The notes under the pieces are model-generated. The model was not told where the DNA came from. It ran no database searches and saw nothing but the letters and a program-made list of their open reading frames with translations. DNA of 8,262 nucleotides from Elusimicrobiota bacterium (GTDB lineage Bacteria; Elusimicrobiota; Elusimicrobia; Elusimicrobiales; UBA9959): NCBI GenBank assembly GCA_003450815.1, contig DMES01000061.1:1-8262 (forward strand). The letters are read 5' to 3'. The first letter of the stretch is position 1. Each line of letters starts with the position of its first letter. Both the position numbers and the translations under genes were made by a program. Below are positions 1 to 6,104 of the stretch, piece by piece.

Positions 1-10
1 GCAACTGCGC

Positions 11-39
11 TTTTCAGGTTAAAAGAACAGCCTTATAAT
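11..39 (+). promoter_or_regulatory. Possible sigma-70 type promoter upstream of the first operon
   Basis: TTTTCA (11-16) is followed after 17 bp by a perfect TATAAT (34-39). Initiation near 46 would give a leader of about 80 nt before the ATG at 128. The -10 match is exact but the -35 matches TTGACA at only four of six positions. It could equally serve nothing, because the upstream gene lies outside the window. This is pattern matching only. Confidence 0.3.
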
Positions 40-91
40 ACACAGAGCTTGCAAGGAACAGCTTCTGGTGTGGCGCCGCTTGCTGTTTTGA

Positions 92-120
92 TTGAGGCGG
101 CACTCTTAATCTGATAAAAT
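92..120 (+). promoter_or_regulatory. Possible start-proximal promoter giving a near-leaderless mRNA
   Basis: TTGAGG (92-97), a 17-bp spacer and TAAAAT (115-120) lie so that only 7 nt separate the -10 box from the ATG at 128. Transcription would begin at or next to the start codon. This fits the absence of any Shine-Dalgarno sequence before this gene. The rpsT promoter in this window has the same geometry. It competes with the better -10 box at 34-39. Confidence 0.33.
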
Positions 121-127
121 AAATATT

Positions 128-805
128 ATGCCTTTTTACACCATTTTTTCGTTTTTTCTTTTTGTTCCTTTGGCTCTGCCGGCCTATGCCGCAGAACCAG
201 TACCGGAACCGGACACTTCTGAAACGCTGGGACAGGATCTTGCTACCAGCATAGACGGCTGGATAAACCAGATAACCACCAAGCTTAATTCCGCCAAGCC
301 GGTGACCCCGGCCGATTTTGACGCGATCTTTAACGATAACTTCTTCTCCAGCTCCTCCGCGCCATTCAAGGATATTGAACTGCTTGAAAAGAAAGTGAAC
401 GACCGACTGGAAGGCCAAAAAAAGCAATTTGGAACCTCCTACCGCCAGTGGATGGCGGACCGCCTTGAGACAAACGACCTTGAGCCGGACATAATAAACG
501 GAGAGGACACTGTGGCGCTGGATTTTAAAACGCCTAAGGCGCAGAATGATTCGATCAGGATAGACATTAACAAGGCCCGCATAAAAATGGCCTATGCCAT
601 AAAAGATGAGCGGGAGATAAAAAGGCCCGACGGCACTTATATGAAGACCGCTTTCCTAAAGCGGCATGAAAAAATAATGGCCCTGCCAGCAGGAGTAAGC
701 CCGGCCGGATACAAGGTGGAACAACCTTCCGGGCATGTGCGGATAATTTTCAACAAACTGAAAGGCAAAAAAGCGGAAACCGTAAAGTCAGGGTATAGGG
801 AATAG
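128..805 (+). CDS. Secreted protein with alpha-crystallin (Hsp20)-like domain
   Basis: The product is 225 residues. Residues 1-21 form a signal peptide: a hydrophobic run (FSFFLFVPLALP) ending in a signal peptidase I site AYA|AEP, so the mature protein is probably periplasmic or outside the cell. The n-region has no Lys or Arg, which is unusual; an in-frame stop at 107-109 leaves no ATG, GTG or TTG upstream. Residues 64-115 are helical and resemble the variable N-terminal arm of small heat shock proteins (FDAIFNDNFF). Residues about 125-210 follow the Hsp20 pattern: VALDFKTPKA, a DSIRIDINKARIKM strand pair, a charged loop, then LPAGVSPAGYK and GHVRIIFNK, matching the family's LPegVdpdkIkA and nGVLtitlPK. 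The C-terminal IxI motif is not seen. A holdase-type chaperone for envelope proteins is inferred, which would suit the downstream LptE-like gene. The last codons (SGYRE and stop) lie inside a heptamer repeat. The CDS is certain; the family is a motif-based call. Confidence 0.8.
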   Translation: MPFYTIFSFFLFVPLALPAYAAEPVPEPDTSETLGQDLATSIDGWINQITTKLNSAKPVTPADFDAIFNDNFFSSSSAPFKDIELLEKKVNDRLEGQKKQFGTSYRQWMADRLETNDLEPDIINGEDTVALDFKTPKAQNDSIRIDINKARIKMAYAIKDEREIKRPDGTYMKTAFLKRHEKIMALPAGVSPAGYKVEQPSGHVRIIFNKLKGKKAETVKSGYRE

Positions 806-863
806 GGTAGAGGGTATAGGGTGCAGAAATAAGTAACTCCTTAACACTAAACCCCTCTACCCT
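790..863. repeat. Heptamer repeat array A with inverted copy (AGGGTAT type)
   Basis: Five consecutive imperfect 7-mers (AGGGTAT, AGGGAAT, AGGGTAG, AGGGTAT, AGGGTGC) occupy 790-824. A reverse-complement copy at 853-863 pairs perfectly over 11 bp with 804-814, leaving a 38-nt A-rich loop. The array begins inside the upstream coding sequence and contains its stop codon (803-805). It fills most of the spacer before the lptE-like gene. In RNA it could form a weak hairpin, but no U-run follows, so a terminator role is not supported. Confidence 0.75.
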
Positions 864-886
864 GTAATTCAAACCGGGGGAACATT

Positions 887-1546
887 ATGAAAAAGGAAAT
901 TATAATATTTTTTTCGGCGCTAGCCATTGCGGGCTGCGCAAATCCCGACATACTTTACAGGCCGGCGGAACAGAAAATGCCGCAGCGCATAAAAAGGATA
1001 GCTGTCAGGCCTTTCGTCAACAAAACGCAGCAATTCGGCCTTGAAGAAAAGCTTAACCTGAAAATCATAGACGAATTCCTGAAAAACGGGGAATATTCGG
1101 TGTCCCCGGAAGGCTCGGCCGAAGGCGTGATAACGGGAGAGATAAGCCATTACATCCTCACCCCGATACAATACGATGTAAATCTGGTCCCCACGGTTTA
1201 CAAACTTAATGTGGTGACGATGGTGCGCCTGCTTGACAAGGAATATAACCGCTACTTATGGGAGGAACCGGCCTTCCAGGTTACAAAGATCTATTCCGCC
1301 TCAACGCTGCCCGGAGGACTGAGCGAAGAGCAGGCCAGGGAGGCGCTTTGGGAGATACTTTCAAAAAATATAGTGCGGCGCACGGTGGAAGGCTTCGGCT
1401 CCGTCACCAGCGTCTCACAGAAAGGAATACCTGAGACCGCGAACAGCGTCATAAACAATAGCCCCCCCGGCAACCCCGGCGGTGAGACGCAGACTTCAGA
1501 CTCCGGTCAGGCAGCCATTGCGGTCTCCACCGATGCAGGGAAATAA
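887..1546 (+). CDS. lptE: LptE-like LPS-assembly outer-membrane lipoprotein
   Basis: The product is 219 residues. It starts with a lipoprotein signal (MKKEIIIFFSALAIAGC) whose lipobox IAGC places the lipidated Cys at residue 17. Asn-Pro-Asp follows, and no Asp sits directly after the Cys, in keeping with outer-membrane sorting in the enterobacterial rule. The core (residues about 35-150) shows the LptE/RlpB pattern: IAVRPFVNKTQQFGLEEKL, then EGVITGEISHYILTPIQY, then YKLNVVTMVRLLDKE..RYLWEEP. Known LptE proteins plug the LptD barrel and help insert LPS in the outer membrane. The tail (about 175-219) is Ser/Gly/Pro/Gln-rich and probably disordered. GGGGG at 876-880, 6 nt before ATG, could be a ribosome binding site. 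The holA gene starts 28 nt downstream, reproducing the lptE-holA pairing known from Proteobacteria and supporting the call. Confidence 0.82.
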   Translation: MKKEIIIFFSALAIAGCANPDILYRPAEQKMPQRIKRIAVRPFVNKTQQFGLEEKLNLKIIDEFLKNGEYSVSPEGSAEGVITGEISHYILTPIQYDVNLVPTVYKLNVVTMVRLLDKEYNRYLWEEPAFQVTKIYSASTLPGGLSEEQAREALWEILSKNIVRRTVEGFGSVTSVSQKGIPETANSVINNSPPGNPGGETQTSDSGQAAIAVSTDAGK

Positions 1547-1574
1547 GGTCAGCTGAAAAGTCCGGCAGCCCAAT

Positions 1575-2576
1575 ATGCAAACCCTTAGCCCGCAGTCCCT
1601 GGAAGCGGAGTGGCGCAAAAACAAACTGCGGCCTGTATATTACTTTTGCGGAGAGGAACAAACCCTAGCGCGGATAGCTTTGACGCGGCTGCAAGCTCTT
1701 TTCAAACCGGACGCCTTCAATTTTTCCGTTCACGACGCCGAAACCGCCGATATACACAACATTACCGGGGAGGCCCAAACGGCCCCCATGCTCAGCGAAA
1801 GGCGCTTTGTGGTTCTGAGGCGCTGCGAAAAGCTGAAAAAAGAAGCTTCGCGCGTACTGACCGAATACCTCTCAAACCCCGCCCCTTTTACCTCGCTTTT
1901 ACTTATTTCCTCAAAAAGATGCGACGGCGCAGACCCGCTTGCCAAAGCGCTCTCTTCGGATTGCGCCCTGGTGGTCTTTGAACAACTGAATGATTTTGAA
2001 GCGCGTAACTTCCTAAAGCAGAAACTGGCGGATGCAGGCTGCGAGGCTTCAGGCGAAGCCCTGGAAACTCTGGTGGAACTGCTTGGCACGGACGCGGGAA
2101 CCATTACCGTGGAAGCGGAAAAAATAGCCATTCACCACCATGGCAAGCTTAAGCCGCTCAGCGCTTCCGAAGCGGTGGAACTGGCCGGCTTCTCAAAAAA
2201 CCAGAATCCTTTCGACCTGTCTAAAGCGATCTGTGACCGCTCCGCCGGAGCGGGAGCCGCCGTCACTGACAGGCTGCAGGCCGAAGACGCAGAACCCCTG
2301 TTTTTGCTCAACAATATTTCAAGGACACTTGAGCGCCTGCTTAAAGTTAAAAGACTTGAGGCCTCGGGAGCCGGTTCTTCGGCCCCTTACCAGGCGGGCG
2401 TAAGCCCGGGCCATTACAGGCACCTGGCCGCGGCGGCCGGCGCCTATTCCGAAGACAAACTTTTAAGGGGCCTTAAGCGCTGCCTGGAAACGGAAGCGCT
2501 GCTGAAATCTTCTTCAGGACGGGATCCGAAGCTGCTGATACGCCAACTGCTTTACGAAATATTAAAGCTGAAGTAG
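1575..2576 (+). CDS. holA: DNA polymerase III subunit delta
   Basis: The product is 333 residues, normal for HolA. The protein is the clamp-loader subunit that opens the beta sliding clamp. The N-terminal domain carries the family opening RPVYYFCGEEQTLARIAL (compare PvYll.GdE) and a short beta/alpha region with TAPMLSERRFVVLRRCEKL, typical of the F..rr.vvv...e.l stretch. Residues about 170-190 (LVELLGTDAGTITVEAEKI) match the conserved LG.Dl..i..EleKL helix of domain II. The rest is the helical collar domain, ending LLIRQLLYEILKLK. There is no obvious Shine-Dalgarno before the ATG, and the 28-nt gap to the lptE-like gene suggests co-transcription. The gene converges on rpsT. Confidence 0.93.
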   Translation: MQTLSPQSLEAEWRKNKLRPVYYFCGEEQTLARIALTRLQALFKPDAFNFSVHDAETADIHNITGEAQTAPMLSERRFVVLRRCEKLKKEASRVLTEYLSNPAPFTSLLLISSKRCDGADPLAKALSSDCALVVFEQLNDFEARNFLKQKLADAGCEASGEALETLVELLGTDAGTITVEAEKIAIHHHGKLKPLSASEAVELAGFSKNQNPFDLSKAICDRSAGAGAAVTDRLQAEDAEPLFLLNNISRTLERLLKVKRLEASGAGSSAPYQAGVSPGHYRHLAAAAGAYSEDKLLRGLKRCLETEALLKSSSGRDPKLLIRQLLYEILKLK

Positions 2577-2613
2577 CGAATGACACGAATATACGCCGGC
2601 GAATAAGACGAAT
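2577..2613. repeat. CGAAT-based direct repeat with 23-bp period
   Basis: CGAAT occurs at 2577, 2586, 2600 and 2609 with spacings 9, 14 and 9. The first and second pairs are therefore copies offset by 23 bp (CGAATgacaCGAAT and CGAATaagaCGAAT). The first copy starts directly after the holA stop codon. It precedes the separate heptamer element in the same spacer. Confidence 0.6.
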
Positions 2614-2623
2614 TTAATATTTG

Positions 2624-2687
2624 AAAAACAAAATAGCGAAGTAGTGAAAAAGGAAAAAACTCATCCCCTATTCGCCATTCGCTATTT
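2624..2687 (-). terminator. rpsT: Possible terminator of rpsT formed by array B
   Basis: In the minus-strand transcript the 10-bp inverted repeat (2687-2678 with 2640-2631) is followed at once by TGTTTTT. That is the order of an intrinsic terminator. The stem is AT-rich and the loop is long (37 nt), so efficiency is doubtful. The plus direction has no T-run after the stem, so holA termination is not explained. Confidence 0.33.
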
Positions 2688-2703
2688 GCTATTTGCTATT
2701 CGC
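2631..2703. repeat. Heptamer repeat array B with inverted copy (TATTTGC type)
   Basis: Five 7-mers (TATTCGC, CATTCGC, TATTTGC, TATTTGC, TATTCGC) run without a gap from 2669 to 2703. AAATAGCGAA at 2631-2640 is the perfect reverse complement of 2678-2687, with a 37-nt A-rich loop between. Read on the minus strand, the array encodes the last residues (ANSK) and the TAG stop of rpsT. The layout equals arrays A and C while the unit sequence is different. Confidence 0.78.
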
Positions 2704-2985
2704 AGGTTGTACCGCGGTTTTTATGCGCAGGGCAAGCCTTGATTTCTTACGGGCGGCTGCTTTCCAGTGGATAGTACCGGACTTGGCGGCTTTATCAAGA
2801 AGAGCGTGTACTTTCGGCAGCAGTTTCTGCGCGCTTTCCACGTCCTTTTTGGTGATCAAGCCGTCAAATTCCTTAGCGGCGTCGTGAATTCTGGTCCTGA
2901 CGCCCCTGTTTCTGGAGGCCAGCTTCTCGGATTTGCGCCATGCCTTAATAGCGCTGGTATGTCTTCCAGTTTTAAGTTTAGCCAT
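2689..2985 (-). CDS. rpsT: 30S ribosomal protein S20
   Basis: The product is 98 residues starting MAKLKTGRHTSAIKAWRKS. The sequence is strongly basic and all-helical. It shows the S20 signature: SRNRGVRTRIHDAAKEF in the first helical hairpin and the conserved tail GTIHWKAAARKKSRLALRI (family: GviHkntAaRkkSrLa). S20 binds 16S rRNA early in assembly of the small subunit. A GTG at 3003 is in frame six codons upstream but would put the start inside the promoter; the MAK start fits the family. The gene converges on holA and diverges from murJ, both familiar arrangements. The C-terminal ANSK and the stop are encoded by a heptamer repeat. Confidence 0.96.
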   Translation of the reverse strand: MAKLKTGRHTSAIKAWRKSEKLASRNRGVRTRIHDAAKEFDGLITKKDVESAQKLLPKVHALLDKAAKSGTIHWKAAARKKSRLALRIKTAVQPANSK

Positions 2986-2993
2986 ATTAGTCC

Positions 2994-3022
2994 AGTTTAT
3001 CACTTTATGAGCGAAAAATCAA
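2994..3022 (-). promoter_or_regulatory. rpsT: Promoter for rpsT, near-leaderless
   Basis: On the minus strand TTGATT (3022-3017), a 17-bp spacer and TAAACT (2999-2994) form a good sigma-70 type promoter. A TG just upstream of the -10 (TGATAAACT) is the extended -10 feature. Only 8 nt separate the -10 box from the rpsT ATG at 2985, so the transcript would start within a few bases of the start codon. The -35 box lies inside the first codons of murJ. Confidence 0.55.
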
Positions 3023-4560
3023 ATTCTTTCGCAAAGAATGTATCGGGATTCGCACTCGCCTCACTAATAACTAAAATACTGGGCTATGCGCGGGACTCGC
3101 TGCTGGTAGCGTGCTTCGGAGGCGGGGCGCTTACGGACGCCTATTACGCCGCTTTCAGGCTGGTGAATATTTTCAGGCGCACCGTAGGAGAGGGAGCGAT
3201 AAACGCCTCTTTTATTCCCATGCTTGAAAAAGAACGCGCCAAATCGGAAGAAAACGCGAAGGCTTTTTTTTCTTCCGTCTGGACGCTTATTATATGCGCG
3301 TCCGCGATTCTGGCGCTTTCAGGAATACTCTTGCGCCGGCCGCTGGTACGGTTTTTCACAGGAGGATTTGCGGCAAATCCGGAGCAGCTCGCGCTTACGG
3401 CGCTTCTTACCGCCATTTTGATGCCGCACCTTGTTTTTGTGAACGCGGCCGCGCTTCTACAGGCCGCCTTAAACTCCGCGCGCAGATTTTTCGCGCCGGC
3501 TCTGGCCCCTGCTGTGTTTTCCCTCTCCATTATCGCCTGTCTGTTTTTACTTCGCGCCGGATTTACCGCGTCTTTGAGCCCCGCCTACAAAATAACAATT
3601 TTAGCCGCCGTGGCCTCGGCCTCCGGCCTGGCGCAGTTGGCGATACTCGCTCCCATGATGCTGAAAGAAGGCTATTGCCTGCGCCTGAGCGCGCCGGGGA
3701 GGGCGCTTAACGGAACGCAGGCGCTGGCGTTCGCCCTGCCGGCGGCGGCGGCGCTCGCGCAGGATCAGCTTTCCATGCTTATAAACACGGTTTACGCCAG
3801 CTTCCTTGCGCCAGGCTCAATTACCGCTATATATAATGCGGCGCGTATAGTCCAGTTTCCCGTTTCTCTTTTTGCGGCCTCGGCCGCCGCGGTCAGCCTG
3901 CCCGAGCTTTCAAGAATAACCGCGGGCTCAGGAGAAAAGGGCGGAAGCTCCGCTACGCTGGAACTCGCTTTTAAGACCACGGCGCTTATACTGCTGCCGG
4001 CGGCTATCGGCCTTGTTTTTCTAAGCCTGCCTATTTCGCGCGCCCTTTTTGAACACGGCCGTTTCACATACGAACAAAGCGCCGTTACCTCACGGGCTAT
4101 TTTATTTCTTGCTCTAGGCCTGCCGGCTTTCGGCATCAACAAGGTTGCGGTTTCCGCTTTCTATGGCGCAGGAAAAAACATGCTGCCGGTAAAGGTTGTG
4201 TTTTTTCAGCTATGCGCTAACGCCCTGTTGGGATTTCCGCTTATGCGGGCTATGGGCCTTCAAGGGCTGATGCTCGCCACCAGCGTCAGTTCATGGGGCG
4301 CGGCTGTTTTTTTGCTGCTGCGGCTTGAAAAGGCCACCGGGTTTACGGCTTTCGGGGATACGGGCGTATTTTTTAAAATAGCGGCGGCCACCGCCGCCAT
4401 GGGCCTTGCGGTGCTGGCCGGGAAATTTTCATTTGAGGGATTTCTCGGCCCCATTGCGCTGACCGCGCTTTGCGTGGCTATAGGACTTGCGGTTTACTTT
4501 TTAGCCCTAAAAGCCCTCGGCTGCGAGGACAGGAAACTCGTGACAAGGGGAATGTTTTGA
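3007..4560 (+). CDS. murJ: Lipid II flippase MurJ (MviN family)
   Basis: The product is 517 residues, the usual size for this 14-helix MOP-superfamily transporter, which moves lipid II across the inner membrane for peptidoglycan synthesis. The N-terminus shows the family pattern: ITKILGYARDSLLVACFGGG, LTDAYYAAFRLVNIFRR and EGAINASFIPML (family: SRvlGfvRd..iA..fG, tDaFfvAfriPnllRr, EGAfs.aFvP). Arg29, Asp44 and Arg57/58 correspond to conserved charged residues of the cavity. A second signature, YNAARIVQFPVSLFAASAAAVSLPELSR, lies in the middle and matches Y.AdRl.qlPlglfg.a......PelS. Strongly hydrophobic segments continue to the C-terminus. The open frame reaches upstream to 2767, but that stretch is antisense to rpsT, so the ATG at 3007 (MSEKSNSFAKN) is chosen. 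It lies 21 bp from the rpsT start codon; no convincing promoter or Shine-Dalgarno is visible. Confidence 0.95.
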   Translation: MSEKSNSFAKNVSGFALASLITKILGYARDSLLVACFGGGALTDAYYAAFRLVNIFRRTVGEGAINASFIPMLEKERAKSEENAKAFFSSVWTLIICASAILALSGILLRRPLVRFFTGGFAANPEQLALTALLTAILMPHLVFVNAAALLQAALNSARRFFAPALAPAVFSLSIIACLFLLRAGFTASLSPAYKITILAAVASASGLAQLAILAPMMLKEGYCLRLSAPGRALNGTQALAFALPAAAALAQDQLSMLINTVYASFLAPGSITAIYNAARIVQFPVSLFAASAAAVSLPELSRITAGSGEKGGSSATLELAFKTTALILLPAAIGLVFLSLPISRALFEHGRFTYEQSAVTSRAILFLALGLPAFGINKVAVSAFYGAGKNMLPVKVVFFQLCANALLGFPLMRAMGLQGLMLATSVSSWGAAVFLLLRLEKATGFTAFGDTGVFFKIAAATAAMGLAVLAGKFSFEGFLGPIALTALCVAIGLAVYFLALKALGCEDRKLVTRGMF

Positions 4561-4572
4561 TGTAACTGTTAA

Positions 4573-4670
4573 AGTAGTCGGAAGTCAGAATTCAGTAGTC
4601 AGAATGAAGATCCCAACGATAAAAAATATTTCCTCTATTCTGAATTCTAACTACTGAATACTGTCTTCTG
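4573..4670. repeat. Heptamer repeat array C with inverted copy (AGAATTC/AGTAGTC type)
   Basis: The left arm holds the 7-mers AGTAGTC, GGAAGTC, AGAATTC and AGTAGTC (4573-4600), followed by AGAAT. The right arm holds TATTCTG, AATTCTA, ACTACTG, AATACTG and TCTTCTG (4636-4670). Positions 4579-4605 pair with 4644-4670 at 23 of 27 positions, leaving a 38-nt AT-rich loop. The element fills most of the 128-bp spacer between murJ and the uvrC-like gene. No T-run follows, so it is annotated as a repeat rather than a terminator. Confidence 0.78.
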
Positions 4671-4688
4671 AAGCTGTACCTAAATACC

Positions 4689-5999
4689 ATGGACCTCACC
4701 CACCTGCCTTCTTCTCCCGGAGTTTACCTGATGCGCGATGCCTCGGGCGCGATAATCTATATCGGCAAGGCGAAAGACCTAAAAAAAAGGGTGGCCCAAT
4801 ACTTCAAAAAAAATCCCTCAGACCGCAGATGGAAGATACCCAATCTGGTCGCGCTTATACGCTCCATAGACTACATAGCCTCCGCCAGCGAACGGGAGGC
4901 CCTGTTAACCGAGCGAACCCTTATCCGGAATTACCAGCCATTTTTCAACGAGATGTGGAAGGACTCGAAGTCCTACCCGTATGTGAAAATAACGCGCGAA
5001 GATTTCCCCCGCGTTCTTTTCACGCGCGCCAGACCGCGCGACGGTGCCGCCTATTTCGGCCCTTACCCCAAGGTGGAGCCGCTCAAGAAACTTTTCGGCT
5101 ATTTATGGCGCATTAAATTCATAAATCTACGCCGCTGCCGCTGGGATTTTTCGCTTGTGAAACCGCTGGACGAGCGAAAGATTAAAGCCTGCCTTTACTA
5201 TCATACCGGCCAATGCCCAGCCCCCTGCGCAGGCAAGATATCAAAAACCGCCTATGCCGCTTTGGCCGGGCGCGTGGCGGACTTCCTTAAGGGTGATTTT
5301 AAAAAACTGCGCGGGGACTTCCGGCTTAAAATGGCCCGCGCCTCAAAAAAGCTGGCCTATGAGGAGGCCAGGCAATACCGCGATTTTTTGGCGGCTTTTG
5401 ACCATATGCAGGAGCGGGTTTTTATAAACCGGCTGCCGGAGAATTTTATGGAAATAGCCACAGGGCGCACGGGGGCGGTAACGGCCCTTAAAACGGCTCT
5501 GGGGCTTGCGCGGCCGCCGGCGCATATAGAGGCTTTTGACACTTCAAGCCTCTTCGGCAAACAAGCGGTGGGGTCTTCTGTTTGTTTTATCAATGGAGAG
5601 AAGAACACGGCGCATTACCGCAAGTACCGCATTAACTTCCAGAACACGCCTGAAGGCGGGAATGATTTCGCGATGATGGAGGAGATTGTAAGCAGGCGGC
5701 TGGCGCAGATAAAGAAAACGGATGAGGCCCCGCCGGACCTGCTGCTTATTGACGGGGGCCCGGGGCAGTTGGCGGCGGCTATGAAGGCGCTGCGCGCGGC
5801 CGGTATGAAGATACCGGTTATAGGGCTCGCCAAGCGGCTTGAGGAGATCTACATGCCGGGCCGGGCTTTTCCGCTGGTCCTTGACCAGGCGCACCCGGGA
5901 CTGTTACTGCTGGAGGCGCTGCGGAACGAAGCGCACCGTTTCGGCATACGCTATCACCGGCTGCTGAGAAGCAAGGCGGAACTATCAGAGGATGCGTAG
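4689..5999 (+). CDS. uvrC: Compact UvrC-like excinuclease (no HhH domain)
   Basis: The product is 436 residues against about 600 for typical UvrC, the subunit that cuts DNA on both sides of a lesion in UvrABC excision repair. Residues 1-95 are the GIY-YIG nuclease (PGVYLM, IIYIGKAKDLKKRV with Arg34, metal-binding Glu75, NYQPFFN), used for the 3' cut. Cys150, Cys168, Cys176 and Cys180 (KACLYYHTGQCPAPC) match the iron-sulfur cysteines reported for UvrC. Residues 202-237 look like the UVR motif that contacts UvrB (KMARASKKLAYEEARQYRD). Residues 278-425 are the RNase H-like 5' nuclease with Asp284 (EAFDTSS), Asp326 (NDFAMMEE), Asp355 (LIDGGPGQ) and His416 (NEAHRF), so both sites look intact. Most of the linker usually found between UVR and RNase H domains is absent, and the protein stops where the helix-hairpin-helix DNA-binding domain would begin. 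Spacing to the following repair gene (105 nt) allows co-transcription. Confidence 0.88.
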   Translation: MDLTHLPSSPGVYLMRDASGAIIYIGKAKDLKKRVAQYFKKNPSDRRWKIPNLVALIRSIDYIASASEREALLTERTLIRNYQPFFNEMWKDSKSYPYVKITREDFPRVLFTRARPRDGAAYFGPYPKVEPLKKLFGYLWRIKFINLRRCRWDFSLVKPLDERKIKACLYYHTGQCPAPCAGKISKTAYAALAGRVADFLKGDFKKLRGDFRLKMARASKKLAYEEARQYRDFLAAFDHMQERVFINRLPENFMEIATGRTGAVTALKTALGLARPPAHIEAFDTSSLFGKQAVGSSVCFINGEKNTAHYRKYRINFQNTPEGGNDFAMMEEIVSRRLAQIKKTDEAPPDLLLIDGGPGQLAAAMKALRAAGMKIPVIGLAKRLEEIYMPGRAFPLVLDQAHPGLLLLEALRNEAHRFGIRYHRLLRSKAELSEDA

Positions 6000-6048
6000 C
6001 AACCTAGAGGCGTAGCCATCTGGTAGAACCATCATTAATTTCCGTAGT

Positions 6049-6070
6049 GGCAAAGCTTGCTTTGCCTTTT
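6049..6070 (+). terminator. Hairpin with T-run after the uvrC-like gene
   Basis: GGCAAAGC (6049-6056) and GCTTTGCC (6059-6066) are perfect inverted repeats, realistically a 6-bp stem with a 6-nt loop. TTTT follows directly and a second TTTT four bases later. This fits an intrinsic terminator for the uvrC-like transcript, or an attenuator before the alkyltransferase gene, whose start is 35 nt downstream. The stem is short and only moderately GC-rich. Confidence 0.5.
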
Positions 6071-6104
6071 CACTTTTATGACAAAAAAACAGGTGTTACT
6101 GCAA

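Noticed and set aside
57..87. Inverted repeat AACAGC/GCTGTT in the leader of the first gene as a riboswitch or attenuator
   Set aside because: It is only 6 bp with a 19-nt loop, and no conserved riboswitch core or T-run was seen.
14..427. 137-codon minus-strand open frame over the start of the first gene
   Set aside because: It is antisense to a signal-peptide gene with clear domain pattern, has no recognisable protein features and no ribosome binding site.
2767..3006. Upstream extension of the murJ frame
   Set aside because: These 80 codons lie antisense within rpsT and do not resemble the MurJ N-terminus, which begins properly at 3007.
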